64,000 nt of DNA from Burkholderia pyrrocinia (GCF_001028665.1 NZ_CP011504.1:1674001-1738000), one strand, 5' to 3'. Counted from the stretch's first letter, positions 7,730-18,200 are shown. Notes: generated by a model from the letters alone, not told the origin. Made by a program: numbers and translations.

Positions 7730-8904
7730 CCTGCACGCCCCTTCGCGAGCGACGTCGCGGCTTCGAACACGACGGCGGCCGCCAGTGCGAGCGCGATCGT
7801 CGGGATCGCGCCGAGCAGCACGAGATCGGCGGCCGATTGCCCGATCCCCTGGAAGATGAAGGTGCCGAACCCGCCGCCGCCGATCAGTGCGGCGACCGCG
7901 GTCAGGCCGATGTTCTGCACGAGCACGATGCGCACGCCGCTCAGGATCACCGGCAGCGCGAGCACGAGATCGACGCGCAGCAGCCGCTGCGCGCGCGTCA
8001 TGCCCATCGCGCGCGCCGCTTCGGTCACGTGCGGCGGCACTTGCTCGAGCCCGACCACGACGCTCGATGCGATCGGCAGCAGCGAATACAGGAACAGCGC
8101 GAGCACGGCCGGCGCGACGCCGATCCCGCGGATGCCGAGCGCGGCCGCGAGCGGCACGTGTGCGGCGAGCAGGCCGAGCGGCGCCATCATCAGCCCGTAC
8201 ATCGCGATGCTCGGGATCGTCTGCACGATATTGAGCACGGGCATCGCGACGGTACGCACCGCCGCGACGCGCGCGCATGCGATGCCGAGCGGCACACCCG
8301 CGATGAGTGCGGCCGCCACCGAGCCGCCCGCGAGCGACACGTGACGGAGCGCTTCGCGCCAGAAATCGTCGCTGCGCACTGCGTATTCGCGCATCACGGA
8401 GAGGCCGTCCCACCAGCCGCTCGCGAGCGGCACCGAGATCGCCGCAATCGCGACGACGAGCGCGACGAGGCGCCGCCACGGGCCGAACGCGAGACGTGCG
8501 AGTGCGTCGGCGACGAGCACGGCCCACGCGAACAGCAGCAGCCAGACACCGGCGGCGGGCGACACGCGCGCGAGCATGTCGTCGGGCGCGACGACGTGCG
8601 TCGCGGCCGCACCGACCGCATATGCGAGTGTCGCGAGCCACGTGCAGCCTGCCGTGAGCCGCCACGCGGGGCGGCTCGCCGTCATCGCCCACAGTGCGCC
8701 GACGATCCACAGCGCGGCGAGCGCAGTGCCCTGCACGGCGGACAACGCGGCGAACACCGACAGATCGGCGCCGGCCGCGATCCGGTTCGGACGCTGCACT
8801 GCGAACGGCAGGCCGAGCACGGCAACGATCGTCAGTACTCCGATCAGGATGCCGACCTTGTCGGGTATCACGCGCCGCGCGGACGCCGCCGCGCGACCCG
8901 TCAT
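7726..8904 (-). CDS. yehY: Osmoprotectant ABC transporter permease, long form (YehY-like)
   Basis: 392 aa, matching the longer of the two E. coli Yeh permeases (about 385 aa). The N-terminal half has several extra membrane spans. The C-terminal half is the BPD transporter domain with the coupling loop TEAARAMGMTRAQRLLRV and GVRIVLVQNIGLTAVAALIG. The start overlaps the end of the binding-protein gene (ATGA), so translation of the whole operon is coupled. It is the partner of the permease at 6009. Confidence 0.9.
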   Translation of the reverse strand: MTGRAAASARRVIPDKVGILIGVLTIVAVLGLPFAVQRPNRIAAGADLSVFAALSAVQGTALAALWIVGALWAMTASRPAWRLTAGCTWLATLAYAVGAAATHVVAPDDMLARVSPAAGVWLLLFAWAVLVADALARLAFGPWRRLVALVVAIAAISVPLASGWWDGLSVMREYAVRSDDFWREALRHVSLAGGSVAAALIAGVPLGIACARVAAVRTVAMPVLNIVQTIPSIAMYGLMMAPLGLLAAHVPLAAALGIRGIGVAPAVLALFLYSLLPIASSVVVGLEQVPPHVTEAARAMGMTRAQRLLRVDLVLALPVILSGVRIVLVQNIGLTAVAALIGGGGFGTFIFQGIGQSAADLVLLGAIPTIALALAAAVVFEAATSLAKGRAG

Positions 8905-9824
8905 TTAACGAAGCCCTTCGATTTCAGATAGCTTTTCGCGACACCGGCCGCCGGCTCGCCGTTGATCTGGATGCGCGCGTTCAGCGACTGCAGCGTCTTC
9001 AGGTCGAGGCTCGCGAACACGGGCTTCAGGTAGTCGGCGATCTGCGGATGCGCTTTCAGCACGGCTTCGCGGATCACGGGCGTCGGCGCATAGACGGGCT
9101 GCACGTGCTTGTCGTCGTCGAGCACCGCGAGGCCGCTCGACGAGATGCCGCCGTCGGTGCCATATACCATCGCCGCATTCGCGCCGTCGGTCTGGTTCGC
9201 GGCGGCCTTGATCGTCGCGGCCGTATCGCCGCCCGACAGCACGACAAGCTGCTCGGGTTTCAGCTTGAAGCCGTACGCCTTCTCGAACGACGGCAGCGCG
9301 GACGCGCTGTTCACGAATTCGGCCGACGCGACGAGCTTCACCTTGCCGCCACCCGCGACCCACTTGCCGAAATCGGAGAAGGTCTTCAGGTGCTGCGACT
9401 GCGCGACGGGTGCGAGCACGGCGACGCCCCATGTATTGTTCGCGGGCGCCGGGGCGAGCCACACGAGATGGTTCGCCGCGTAGTCGAGCTTCTTCGCGGT
9501 GTCGTAGCCCTGGCTCGCGTTCTTCCACACCGGATCGTCGGCCTTGTTGAAGAAGAACGCGGCATTGCCCGTGTATTCGGGGTAGATGTCGATCTCGCCG
9601 CTCGTGAGCGCCTTGCGCACGATCGGCGTCGTGCCGAGCGCGATCTTTTCGGTGACCGGAATGCCGTGGGCCTTCAGCACCTGCGCGATCAGGTTGCCGA
9701 GCAGGTTGCCTTCGGTGTCGATCTTCGACGACACCACGACGGGCGTGTCGGCGTGCGCGCCGGGCGCGACGAGCGCGGCGGCGAATGCGAGGCCCAGGAT
9801 CCGGGCGGGCAGGGCGAGCTTCAT
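8901..9824 (-). CDS. osmF: Osmoprotectant substrate-binding protein (OsmF/YehZ-like)
   Basis: 307-aa periplasmic binding protein. A signal peptide ending at APGAHA is followed by VVVSSKIDTEGNLLGN, GEIDIYPEYTGNAAFFF and YGTDGGISS, signatures of the OpuAC/OsmF fold that binds quaternary amines in an aromatic cage. The start at 9824 has GGAGAT 6-7 bases upstream. It is the first gene of the osmF-yehY-yehX-yehW order, the same order as E. coli yehZYXW. A neighbouring betIBA operon and sox genes make betaine or a related osmolyte the likely ligand (inference). Confidence 0.92.
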   Translation of the reverse strand: MKLALPARILGLAFAAALVAPGAHADTPVVVSSKIDTEGNLLGNLIAQVLKAHGIPVTEKIALGTTPIVRKALTSGEIDIYPEYTGNAAFFFNKADDPVWKNASQGYDTAKKLDYAANHLVWLAPAPANNTWGVAVLAPVAQSQHLKTFSDFGKWVAGGGKVKLVASAEFVNSASALPSFEKAYGFKLKPEQLVVLSGGDTAATIKAAANQTDGANAAMVYGTDGGISSSGLAVLDDDKHVQPVYAPTPVIREAVLKAHPQIADYLKPVFASLDLKTLQSLNARIQINGEPAAGVAKSYLKSKGFVK

Positions 9825-9856
9825 GAGCCAATCTCCAGGACGGGGGCGTAGGCCGA

Positions 9857-9885
9857 AAGTTACTTGACTGAGCCGGCTTTGGCAA
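9857..9885 (-). promoter_or_regulatory. Candidate sigma70 promoter of the osmF operon
   Basis: On the minus strand TTGCCA (9885-9880) and TAACTT (9862-9857) are separated by exactly 17 bases and lie ~32 bases upstream of the osmF start. Prediction from consensus only; a stress-sigma contribution cannot be judged. Confidence 0.4.
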
Positions 9886-9988
9886 ACCGCGTGCGGCGGC
9901 GTGCCCACAGCCCGCGTGGGGATAACCCGCATCCGTCACGCGGGCTTGTTACACTGAAATCCGTTCCCGCCTGCGGACAATTCCTGCC

Positions 9989-10918
9989 ATGAAGCCCGAG
10001 CTGCTGGTCCTCATCGCATTGCGCGGCGACGCGCATCGCGAGATCGCCGCGTCGTTCGACGTGCGCTACGCCCCGACCGCCGAAGCACGCGAACGCGCGA
10101 TCGCCGAATCCGGCGGCACGATCCGCGCGGTGCTGACCAATGGCAGCACGGGCCTCGCCGCCACCGACATCGACCGGCTCCCGCAACTCACGTTCGTCAG
10201 CGCGCTCGGCGCCGGCTACGAGCATATCGACGTCGCGCATGCGAAGGCGCGCGGCATCACGGTCGTGACGGGCGCCGGCACCAACGACGATTGCGTCGCC
10301 GATCACGCGTTCGCGCTGCTGCTCGCGGCGGTGCGCGGCGTCGTGCGGCTCGATGCGAAAACCCGCGCGGGCGTGTGGCGCGAGGGGCTGCCGATGCCGC
10401 CGAACGTGTCGGGCAAGAAGCTCGGCATCGTCGGGCTCGGCAAGATCGGCGAGAAGTGCGCACGCCGCGCGGCCGGCTTCGACATCGAGATCGGTTATCA
10501 CAACCGGTCGGCGAAGCCTGTTCCTTACCGCTATTTCGACCGGCTCGACGCACTCGCGCAGTGGGCCGATTTCCTGATCGTCGCGACACCGGGCGGCGCG
10601 GGCACGCGGCACCTGATCGACCGTGCGGTGCTCGACGCGCTCGGCCCCGGCGGCTTTCTCGTCAACGTATCGCGCGGCAGCGTCGTCGATACCGCTGCTT
10701 TGGCGGATGCGCTGCGCGAAGGGCGCATCGCGGGCGCGGGGCTCGATGTGTATGAAGGGGAACCGGAGCCGCCTCGTGCGCTGACGGATCTCGACAGCGT
10801 CGTGCTGACGCCGCACATGGGCGGCTGGTCGCCCGAGGCGCTCGATCGTTCGGTGCAGCAGTTCCTCGACAACGCCGCGCGGCATTTCGCGGGGCAGCCG
10901 GTGCTGACGCCCGTTTGA
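9989..10918 (+). CDS. D-2-hydroxyacid dehydrogenase (NAD(P)-dependent)
   Basis: 309-aa D-isomer 2-hydroxyacid dehydrogenase, in the glyoxylate/hydroxypyruvate reductase-like group. The Rossmann motif GIVGLGKIGEKCARR lies at ~residue 145. The catalytic arginine is in NVSRGSVVDTAALADAL, the glutamate in GLDVYEGEPEPP and the histidine in LTPHMGGWS, all in the correct order. It reduces 2-keto acids (glyoxylate, hydroxypyruvate or similar) in the cytoplasm; the exact substrate is not determinable. Monocistronic: divergent from osmF, with a strong terminator after the stop. Confidence 0.9.
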   Translation: MKPELLVLIALRGDAHREIAASFDVRYAPTAEARERAIAESGGTIRAVLTNGSTGLAATDIDRLPQLTFVSALGAGYEHIDVAHAKARGITVVTGAGTNDDCVADHAFALLLAAVRGVVRLDAKTRAGVWREGLPMPPNVSGKKLGIVGLGKIGEKCARRAAGFDIEIGYHNRSAKPVPYRYFDRLDALAQWADFLIVATPGGAGTRHLIDRAVLDALGPGGFLVNVSRGSVVDTAALADALREGRIAGAGLDVYEGEPEPPRALTDLDSVVLTPHMGGWSPEALDRSVQQFLDNAARHFAGQPVLTPV

Positions 10919-10955
10919 GTCACGTTTGAGTCAGGTTTTTCGGAGATAAAACAGT

Positions 10956-10998
10956 GCGGACGGCGACCGACGTCGAAAAGACATCGGTCGCCGTCCGC
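10956..10998. terminator. Bidirectional intrinsic terminator
   Basis: A perfect 15-bp GC-rich stem, GCGGACGGCGACCGA (10956-10970) against TCGGTCGCCGTCCGC (10984-10998), with a 13-base loop, sits between two convergent genes. AAAACA precedes and TTTG follows, so it can serve both strands although the U-tract is short. Confidence 0.8.
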
Positions 10999-11018
10999 TT
11001 TGCGTCACACGCGCCCGC

Positions 11019-12977
11019 TCACGACGAAACCGAAACCAGCGGCACCGTCACCGCCGTGCCGGCCGGATCGAGCGTCAGGCCCGTGCCCGGCGTCGGCCGC
11101 AGCGTCGCCTCGTTGTCGCTGGACAGGACGACGAGCCCCAGCCGGTGGCCGGCTTCGAGCTTGTAGTCGCGCGGCATGAACGTCAGCTTCAGGTCGTACG
11201 GCATCCCGGGCAGCACGGGTTCCGACAGCCAGTCGGACAGCCGGTTGCGCGGGTCGGTCCACGCACGCGTGACGATCGTGGCCGTGCCGTCCGGTGCGCG
11301 GTCGACCAGCAGCGCCGTCACGTTGGCCACACCGGTGAAGGTCAGCCTGACGCGTGCCGTCGCGGTGCCGGACAGTCGGGTCGCGGCCGTGAACGGCGCG
11401 GTCTCGAAGCGGCTGCGGTTCTCGCCGGTCGGCGCATTCGCCAGCGTGAGCGCGGTAATGCGCGCATCGTCGGTGAAGCGTGCGAGCGGGCCGCCGGTCG
11501 GCATCCGCAGCAGCGTGCCGGTACCCGCGCCGTCACCGCCCGCGAAATACGAAACCGGCGTCGCATGGCGCGCGGCCCAGTCGGCTTCCTTCAGCAGCGT
11601 GCCGTCCGCCTGCGCGATCACCGCCCGCGGATCGCGTTCGACACCGTTGTCGAAGCCGATCAGGTAGCGCGTGAACCACCGGTTCACCTCCGCGGTCCAT
11701 GCGTCGGCCATCGCCGGCACGCGCGACGGATCGGTGTGCTTCAGGCGATGCAGCCACAATTGCGTCGGCACGCCCTGGCGCCGCATCGCGAGATACCACG
11801 ACGTCGACTGGTCGACGCGCACGTTGTCGTCGGTCAGCCCCTGCGCGACGAGCGCCGGCGCGACCGCGAACGCGGTCGGGATGTCGCGCGCGGCCCAGAA
11901 CGGCGAATAGTCGCCGGTCGTGCGGTTTTCCTTCTGCAACGCTTCGTCGATCAGGTGCGTGCAGCGCTCCGGATGCGCGTTCGTCAGCAGCGCCTTGATA
12001 TACACGTCGACGTCTTCGCCCTGATAGCCCTCCGGCGCGCGCACGAGCCCGCCCGAGCGGTAATAGCCATACATGTTCGACAGGCCGGCGATCGGCACGA
12101 TCGCATCGAGCCCGCGCGTGCGCAGGCTCGCGACCATTTTCGGCAGCGTGCCGTCGTACGACACGCCGTACATGCCGACGTGGCCCGTCGACCAGTTCGC
12201 GACGACCGTCTTGCCGCTCGCGTCCTTCGCGGTCGCGTCGCGGCCGAGCCAGCGGATCACCGACGCCATCGCGACCGATTCGTCGCGCGTCAGGATCGTC
12301 GGGCAGCCGTCCGAACCGGCGGTGCCGAGCGAATCCGCATAGACGATCGTGAAGCCGCGCGGCACGAAGTAGCTTTCGATCCACGAGCGCCCGGCGGCGG
12401 CCGCTTCGAGCTGCTGCAGCATCCGCGTCTGCGGTGCGGCGGCCATGATGCGCGCGGACGTCGATGCCGACGCGGCTGCGTTCGCGGCCGGATGCGGCGT
12501 GCCGTCGAGCTCGACGTCGACGTCGTGGTTCGGGCTGTCGGCGAGCCCCGCGTAGTACGGGCTCGCGAGCACGATGACGGGCGTGCGTGCGCCGTTCGCG
12601 GTTTCGGACGGGCGCACGATGCGCACGTGAATGCGGTCGCGCGTGCCGTCGCCGTCGGAATCGACCGGCGTGTCGACCCACGCGTTCTCCTCGATCGTGC
12701 CGCCCGACAGCGACGGCTGCACCTGGCCGTTCGCGATCACGGGGCGGTAGCGCCCGCCGCTGGCCGGATTGGCGTACGGAACGCCGGACGGCGAGATGCG
12801 TGACGCCAGCGACTGCGTATCGGCCGCCGATGCGGCGGCCCCCTCCTGTTGGCCCTGAGCGAGCGCAGATGCACCCGCGACGCTGCCGCCGTCGTCGCCG
12901 CCGCATGCAGCGAGCGTCGCGGCCGCAACGAGCGCGGGAAGCCACGCGCGCCGCAATCCGGTTCGATGAATGTTCAT
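11019..12977 (-). CDS. CocE/NonD-family (X-Pro dipeptidyl-peptidase-like) lipoprotein hydrolase
   Basis: 652 aa. A lipoprotein signal peptide with lipobox LAAC/GG is followed by a Ser/Ala-rich linker, then an alpha/beta hydrolase of the S15 (Xaa-Pro dipeptidyl-peptidase/CocE) family. The nucleophile elbow is GMYGVSYDGTLP, preceded by GSDGCPTILTRDE. The C-terminal jelly-roll (PepX-C) region runs from ~residue 480, with PYDLKLTFMPRDYKLEAGHR. Start ATG at 12977 has GAGG ~7 bases upstream. As a lipoprotein it should act in the outer membrane or periplasm as a peptidase or esterase. Substrate unknown. Confidence 0.87.
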   Translation of the reverse strand: MNIHRTGLRRAWLPALVAAATLAACGGDDGGSVAGASALAQGQQEGAAASAADTQSLASRISPSGVPYANPASGGRYRPVIANGQVQPSLSGGTIEENAWVDTPVDSDGDGTRDRIHVRIVRPSETANGARTPVIVLASPYYAGLADSPNHDVDVELDGTPHPAANAAASASTSARIMAAAPQTRMLQQLEAAAAGRSWIESYFVPRGFTIVYADSLGTAGSDGCPTILTRDESVAMASVIRWLGRDATAKDASGKTVVANWSTGHVGMYGVSYDGTLPKMVASLRTRGLDAIVPIAGLSNMYGYYRSGGLVRAPEGYQGEDVDVYIKALLTNAHPERCTHLIDEALQKENRTTGDYSPFWAARDIPTAFAVAPALVAQGLTDDNVRVDQSTSWYLAMRRQGVPTQLWLHRLKHTDPSRVPAMADAWTAEVNRWFTRYLIGFDNGVERDPRAVIAQADGTLLKEADWAARHATPVSYFAGGDGAGTGTLLRMPTGGPLARFTDDARITALTLANAPTGENRSRFETAPFTAATRLSGTATARVRLTFTGVANVTALLVDRAPDGTATIVTRAWTDPRNRLSDWLSEPVLPGMPYDLKLTFMPRDYKLEAGHRLGLVVLSSDNEATLRPTPGTGLTLDPAGTAVTVPLVSVSS

Positions 12978-13583
12978 TTCGACCTCGTTCTTGTTCGTGA
13001 TTGTCGTGAACCGGCCGGCTCGCGATATGCCCCCTGCGGCCTGGCCGGGTGCTGCATCGGATGAAGCGGAACTGCACCTGCGAAAGCGCCGGGCGATGCG
13101 CCCGGATGTCACGGCCGGTGTCGGCGCGCGTCATGCGGCGCGCCACCCGGCGAGTGTCGGGGCGACTGCATCGCCCCGACCGGAAAGTGTCAGCGCGGCA
13201 GCCGGTTCGGGCCGCGCGGTCCAGGTAGCGACGGCGGTGCGATGCGAATGCAGGAGTGCGAATCAAATGCGGGCATGCCCGACCTTCCTTCAGGTTTCAG
13301 ATGAAACGGAACGGCATGATGCGATGAGGCGGGGGTGTTGCGAACGACGGTGCTGCAACGGCAGGAAAGCGCGACGCGTGTCGGCATGGCTGGCCGGATT
13401 TCTTTCCGGAAGCTTGCGCAAACTTATCTCAGTGAAATCTCGGTGTCAAACTTTTTTAGTTTGTATCAAACAAAGTTTCCATGTGTGCGCGGCATGCGCC
13501 CGCCGATCCTTGCAGCATCGGTCTCAACTTCGCTGTAATCCGTCCGGAACATTTAAAAACATTCTGAAAGGAGAGAGAGGGCA
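12978..13583. other. Intergenic region with an AT-rich segment at 13420-13570
   Basis: About 600 bases without a convincing long gene. Bases ~13430-13570 are strikingly AT-rich compared with the flanks and contain the inverted repeat CAAAC-N7-GTTTG followed by ATCAAACAAAG. This looks like a regulatory or promoter region reading towards 13584. The upstream half is GC-rich with only shadow frames. Confidence 0.4.
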
Positions 13584-13643
13584 ATGACGATTTCGATCAC
13601 GCCGGACGACGGCAACAGCGTCGGTTTCCACGACATCGCGTAG
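13584..13643 (+). CDS. Possible 19-residue small protein or truncated gene start
   Basis: ATG at 13584 is preceded by AAAGGAGAGAGAGGG, a strong ribosome-binding site, and by an AT-rich promoter-like stretch. The frame encodes MTISITPDDGNSVGFHDIA then TAG. It could be a genuine small peptide or the surviving 5' end of a gene lost by deletion, since it abuts the end of the convergent LolC-like gene by 21 bases. I do not recognise it. Confidence 0.35.
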   Translation: MTISITPDDGNSVGFHDIA

Positions 13644-13664
13644 CGCAGGCGCCGGACGCCGCGT

Positions 13665-14918
13665 CTATTCGTCGCGCAATGCTTCGGCCGGCCGCACCCT
13701 CGCGGCACGCCAGCTCGGGTACAGCGTCGCGACGCACGACATCAGGAACGCGGCCGCGGCGATCTCGATCACGTCGACAGCCGCGAGCTTCGACGGCAGC
13801 GAACTGAGGAAATACACGGACGGCGTCAGGAAGCGGATGCCGAGCAACTGCTCGATCGCAGGCAGCACCCACGGGATGCTGACCGCGATCGCGCAGCCGA
13901 GCGCGACGCCCGCCAGCGTGCCGGCGAGGCCGATCGTCATCCCCTGGATCGCGAAGATCTTCGTGATCGACCCGGGCGGCGCGCCGAGCGTGCGCAGGAT
14001 CGCGATGTCGCCCTGCTTCTGCGTGACCGTCATCACCAGCGACGACACGAGATTGAACGCGGCGACCGCGACGATCAGCATCAGGATCAGCGACAGCATG
14101 CGTTTCTGCAGCCGCTCGGCTTCGAACCACGTACGGTTCTGCCGCGTCCAGTCGCGGATATAAAGATCGCCCGACAGCGTGCGCGACAGCGCCAGCGCGA
14201 TGTCGGGCGCGCGCTGCAGATCGTCGAGCCGCAACCGGATGCCGGTCGGCGCGGGCACGTTGAACAGCTTCTGCGCGTCGCGGATGTGGATGTACGCGAG
14301 CGCGCTGTCGTACTGGTAGTGGCCCGACTCGAACGTGCCGACCACGTTGAACTGCCGGAACCGCGGCAGCGCATCGCCGACGCGGGCCGCATTGCCGGGC
14401 GCGAAGAACGTGATGCGGTCGCCGATCTTGACGTGCAGCGCGTCGGCCAGCGCGGCGCCGAGCACGATGCCCATTTCGCCCGGCACGAGCGCATCGAGGC
14501 GCCCGGTCTTCAGCTTGCGCGCGATCTCGGACACGCGCGGCTCGAGCACCGGATCGATGCCGCGCAGCGCGACGCCCGTCACACTGCCCGCGTTCGTCAG
14601 CAGCGCCTGCGCGTCGACATAGGGCGCGACGGCGCGCACGGCCGGGTTCCGCAGCGATTCGTGCGCGGTGAGCCGCCAGTCGGGCATCGCGCCGGACGGC
14701 GAGAAGATTTCCACATGCGCGAGCACCGACAGCATCCGGTCGCGCACCTCGGTGCGAAAGCCGTTCATCACCGACAGCACGACGATCAGCGCGGCGACGC
14801 CGAGCGCGATGCCGGCCATCGCGGCGCCGGCAATGAACGACACGAAGCCGTCGCCGGCCGAGCGCCGGCCGCCGCGCGCATAGCGCAGCCCGATCTGCCA
14901 TTCGAACGGGAGTTTCAA
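13665..14918 (-). CDS. LolC/LolE-family lipoprotein-releasing permease
   Basis: 417-aa inner-membrane protein of the LolCE/MacB permease family, which with LolD ATPase detaches lipoproteins from the inner membrane for LolA. The N terminus KLPFEWQIGLRYARGGRRS and GVAALIVVLSVMNGFRTEVRD are typical. Four transmembrane segments flank a large periplasmic domain. I choose TTG at 14918 because AAAGGA lies 7 bases upstream and the protein then begins like known LolC proteins; an in-frame upstream start at 14948 would add 10 unlikely residues. No lolD or second permease gene is adjacent, so it is likely a paralogue of the housekeeping system. Confidence 0.85.
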   Translation of the reverse strand: MKLPFEWQIGLRYARGGRRSAGDGFVSFIAGAAMAGIALGVAALIVVLSVMNGFRTEVRDRMLSVLAHVEIFSPSGAMPDWRLTAHESLRNPAVRAVAPYVDAQALLTNAGSVTGVALRGIDPVLEPRVSEIARKLKTGRLDALVPGEMGIVLGAALADALHVKIGDRITFFAPGNAARVGDALPRFRQFNVVGTFESGHYQYDSALAYIHIRDAQKLFNVPAPTGIRLRLDDLQRAPDIALALSRTLSGDLYIRDWTRQNRTWFEAERLQKRMLSLILMLIVAVAAFNLVSSLVMTVTQKQGDIAILRTLGAPPGSITKIFAIQGMTIGLAGTLAGVALGCAIAVSIPWVLPAIEQLLGIRFLTPSVYFLSSLPSKLAAVDVIEIAAAAFLMSCVATLYPSWRAARVRPAEALRDE

Positions 14919-15225
14919 GCGATTTCCTTTCAATTCGATACGAACCACGTCGAGCCGCGCATTCTAGCGAACGCGGCGCGACTGCGCGCAGAGGTTGCGA
15001 CGCGGGCGGAATACCGCCCGACCGGCCGGTCGTCGGCCTGCGTTGCACGCCCGCACGCCGATATTTCCATCGTTTCGGCTCTGACCCATAATGTCGGCCA
15101 GCATCCGGTCGAACAAAACATTCCAAGCATTCACGGCGCAACCAGGGCCGCGCCGTCACAGACCAATAAATCTCGGGGTACGTTGCCGCAGCCGGCAGCA
15201 CGTCCTTGAACAAGGAAATAACAAA
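14919..15225. other. Divergent intergenic region between LolC-like and A2M genes
   Basis: 307 bases separating divergent starts. Apart from the promoter listed at 15064-15092 and the ribosome-binding site AAGGAAATAAC before the A2M gene, I see no further feature. Confidence 0.5.
15064..15092 (+). promoter_or_regulatory. Candidate sigma70 promoter of the A2M-pbpC operon
   Basis: TTTCCA (15064-15069) and CATAAT (15087-15092) are separated by 17 bases, giving 4/6 and 5/6 matches to consensus. Transcription would begin ~125 bases upstream of the A2M start codon. Prediction only. Confidence 0.45.
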
Positions 15226-18200
15226 ATGGATTTGCTGCGCTTCCTGCTGCTCCTGCCGATTCGCGCGGCGGGCTTCGTCTGGCGCCTGCTCGGCCGCGTG
15301 CTGCGGCCGCTGGTCGGCGACGTGTCGTGGACGGCGCCCGCGTGGGCGGGCATCACCGTCGCGGCCGTGCGCCGCCGCCCGTGGCATGCCGGTGGCATCG
15401 TGCTGCTCGCGGCCGCGCTCGGCTACGGCGGATACTGGTTCAAGCATCGTCCGAAGCCGCCCGAGCCCGAGACCGTCGACTTTACCGTGAAGGCGCCGGC
15501 GATCACGACCTACGAGGTCGACGACGGCGACAAGCCGAAGATCACCGTGCATCCGCTCGAAGTGGTGTTCTCCCGATCGGCCGCGCCGATCGAGCGGGTC
15601 GGCAAGCCGGCCGGGCAGGGCATCGAGATGACGCCCGCGCTGAAGGGCGCGTGGGAGTGGGTCGACGACAAGACGCTGCGCTTCACGCCGGCGGCCGACT
15701 GGCCGGTCGGCGCGCACGTCGAGGTGCGTTTCGCGGTGCACCAGGTGTTCGCGCCGCAGGTGACGATGCACGACGATCATTTTGCATTCGACCTGCCGGC
15801 CTTCACCGCGACGTCGGGCGACAACCAGTTCTACCAGAACCCCGACAATCCGGCGGAGAAGCAGGCGCTGCTGCAACTGCGCTTCAACTATCCGGTCGAT
15901 CCGGCCGAGCTCGAGAAGCGCATCGGCCTCGTGCTGGTCGGCCGCGACGGCAAGACCGTGTCGCCGCTGCGCTACACGGTCAACTACGACAAGATGAAGA
16001 CGAGCGCGTGGGTCTATTCGCAGCCGCTCGAGATTCCGCACGATCCGCTGTCGGTGCGGCTCGACGTCGACAAAGGCGTGAAGAGTACGCGCGGCGGCGA
16101 AGGTACGCCGGCGGTGCTGCACGCGTCGGTCGGCGTGCCGGGGCTCTACAGCCTGACAATCGGCAACGTTGAGCCGACGCTCGTCGACAACGAGCGCTAC
16201 GAGCCCGAGCAGGTGCTCGTCGCGGAAACGTCCGACGGCGTGCGCAGCGCCGATCTCGCTGCGCGCGCGAAGGCGTGGGTGCTGCCGAAGCGCAAGCCGG
16301 GCGTCGATCAGTCGGACGACGATCCGCCGTACGAATGGAACGTGGCCGACATCAGTGACGCGGTGCTGAAGCAGTCGAAGCCGCTCCCGCTCGCAGCGGT
16401 GCCGACCGAGAACGACTTCGCGACGCTGCAGAGCTTCAAGTATCACGCGACGCCGGGCGACCGCATCGTCGTGCGTTTCGAAGGCGACCTGAAATCGGCG
16501 GGCGGCTACCTGCTCGGCGCGCCGGTGACGACCGCGTTCACGGTGCCCGACTATCCGAAGCTGCTGCGCTTCATGGCCGACGGCTCGCTGCTGTCGATGA
16601 GCGGCAGCAAGCGGCTGTCGGTCGTATCGCGCAACCTGCCGGGGATGAAGGTCGAGATCGGCCGCGTGGTGCCCGACCAGCTTCAGCATCTCGTGAGCTT
16701 CAACAACGGCACGTACGCGCGGCCCGAGCTGTCGTATTCGTTCAGCGAGGATCACATCGTCGAGCGCTTCGTGCAGACGCGCGCGTTCCCGGCCGGCGAC
16801 CCCGGCAAGGCGCATTACGAAGGCATCGATCTCGGCCAGTACCTGAAGGGCGGCAAGCGCGGCGTGTTCCTGCTGCACCTGTCGAAGTACGATCCGGCGG
16901 CCGAGAAGAAGAAGGCCGACGATGCGAAGGACAGCGATGCTTCGTCGGGCGACGGCAGCCAGGATCAGTCCGGCAACGCCGATTCGGGCGACAGCAACGG
17001 CAACGGCGACGACAGCGACAAGGCGCTCGGCGACACGCGCCTGATCGTCGTGACCGATCTCGGGATGCTGGTCAAGCGCGCGCTGGACGGCAGCCAGGAC
17101 GTGTTCATCCAGTCGATCCGCAACGGCCGCCCGGTTGCGGGCGCAACCGTATCGGTGCTCGCGGTGAACGGCCAGACGCTGTTCTCGCAGACCACGACCG
17201 CCGACGGCGTCGTGCATTTCCCCGCGTTCAAGGGGCTCGACCGCGAGAAGCGTCCGCAACTGTATGTGGTGAAGAAGGACAGCGACCTGTCGTTCCTGCC
17301 GGTGGCGGGCCGCGATCGCCAGCTCGATTTTTCGCGCTTCGACGTCGACGGCGAACGCAACGCGACAGGCCAGGGGCAACTATCCGCGTACCTGTTCTCG
17401 GATCGCGGCCTGTACCGGCCCGGCGATCCGTTCCACATCGGCCTGATCGTGCGCGCGGCGAGCTGGGCGCGCAGCCCGGCCGGCGTGCCGCTGCAGGCGG
17501 AGATCGTCGACCCGCGCGGGATCACCGTCGAGCGCAAGCCGGTAACCGTCGACGCGACGGGCTTCACGGAACTTGGCTATACGACGGCCGAAACGTCGCC
17601 GACCGGCACGTGGACGGTCAACCTGTACATCGTCAAGGATGGCCAGCCGGGCGCCGAGCCGATCGGCAGCACGACGGTGCAGGTGAAGGAGTTCCTGCCC
17701 GACCGGATGAAGGTCGACGCGAAGCTGTCGCAGCAGGTCGTCGAAGGTTGGGTGAAGCCGAAGGGGCTGAAGGGCATCGTCGATGCGCAGAACCTGTTCG
17801 GCACGCCGGCCGAGAAGCGCCGCGTCGCGGCGACGCTGACGCTGCGCCCCGTGTGGCCGTCGTTCCGCAGCTGGCAGGGTTATCACTTCTTCGACGCGCG
17901 CCGCGCGAAGGAAGGCTATACGACGACGCTGCAGGACGGCACGACCGACGACAAGGGCCATGCCGAGTTCGACCTCGATCTCGACAAGTACGCGGATGCG
18001 ACCTACCAGCTCTACTTCCAGGCGAAGGCGTATGAAGCGGAAGGCGGGCGTAACGTCGCCGCGAACGCGCAGACGCTCGTGTCGAACAACGACTGGCTCG
18101 TCGGCTACAAGTCGGTCGACGATCTCGGCTACGTGAAGCGCGGCAGCCCGCGCGCGGTGCGGCTCGTCGCGATCGACCCGGGCGCGAAGGCGATCGGCGT

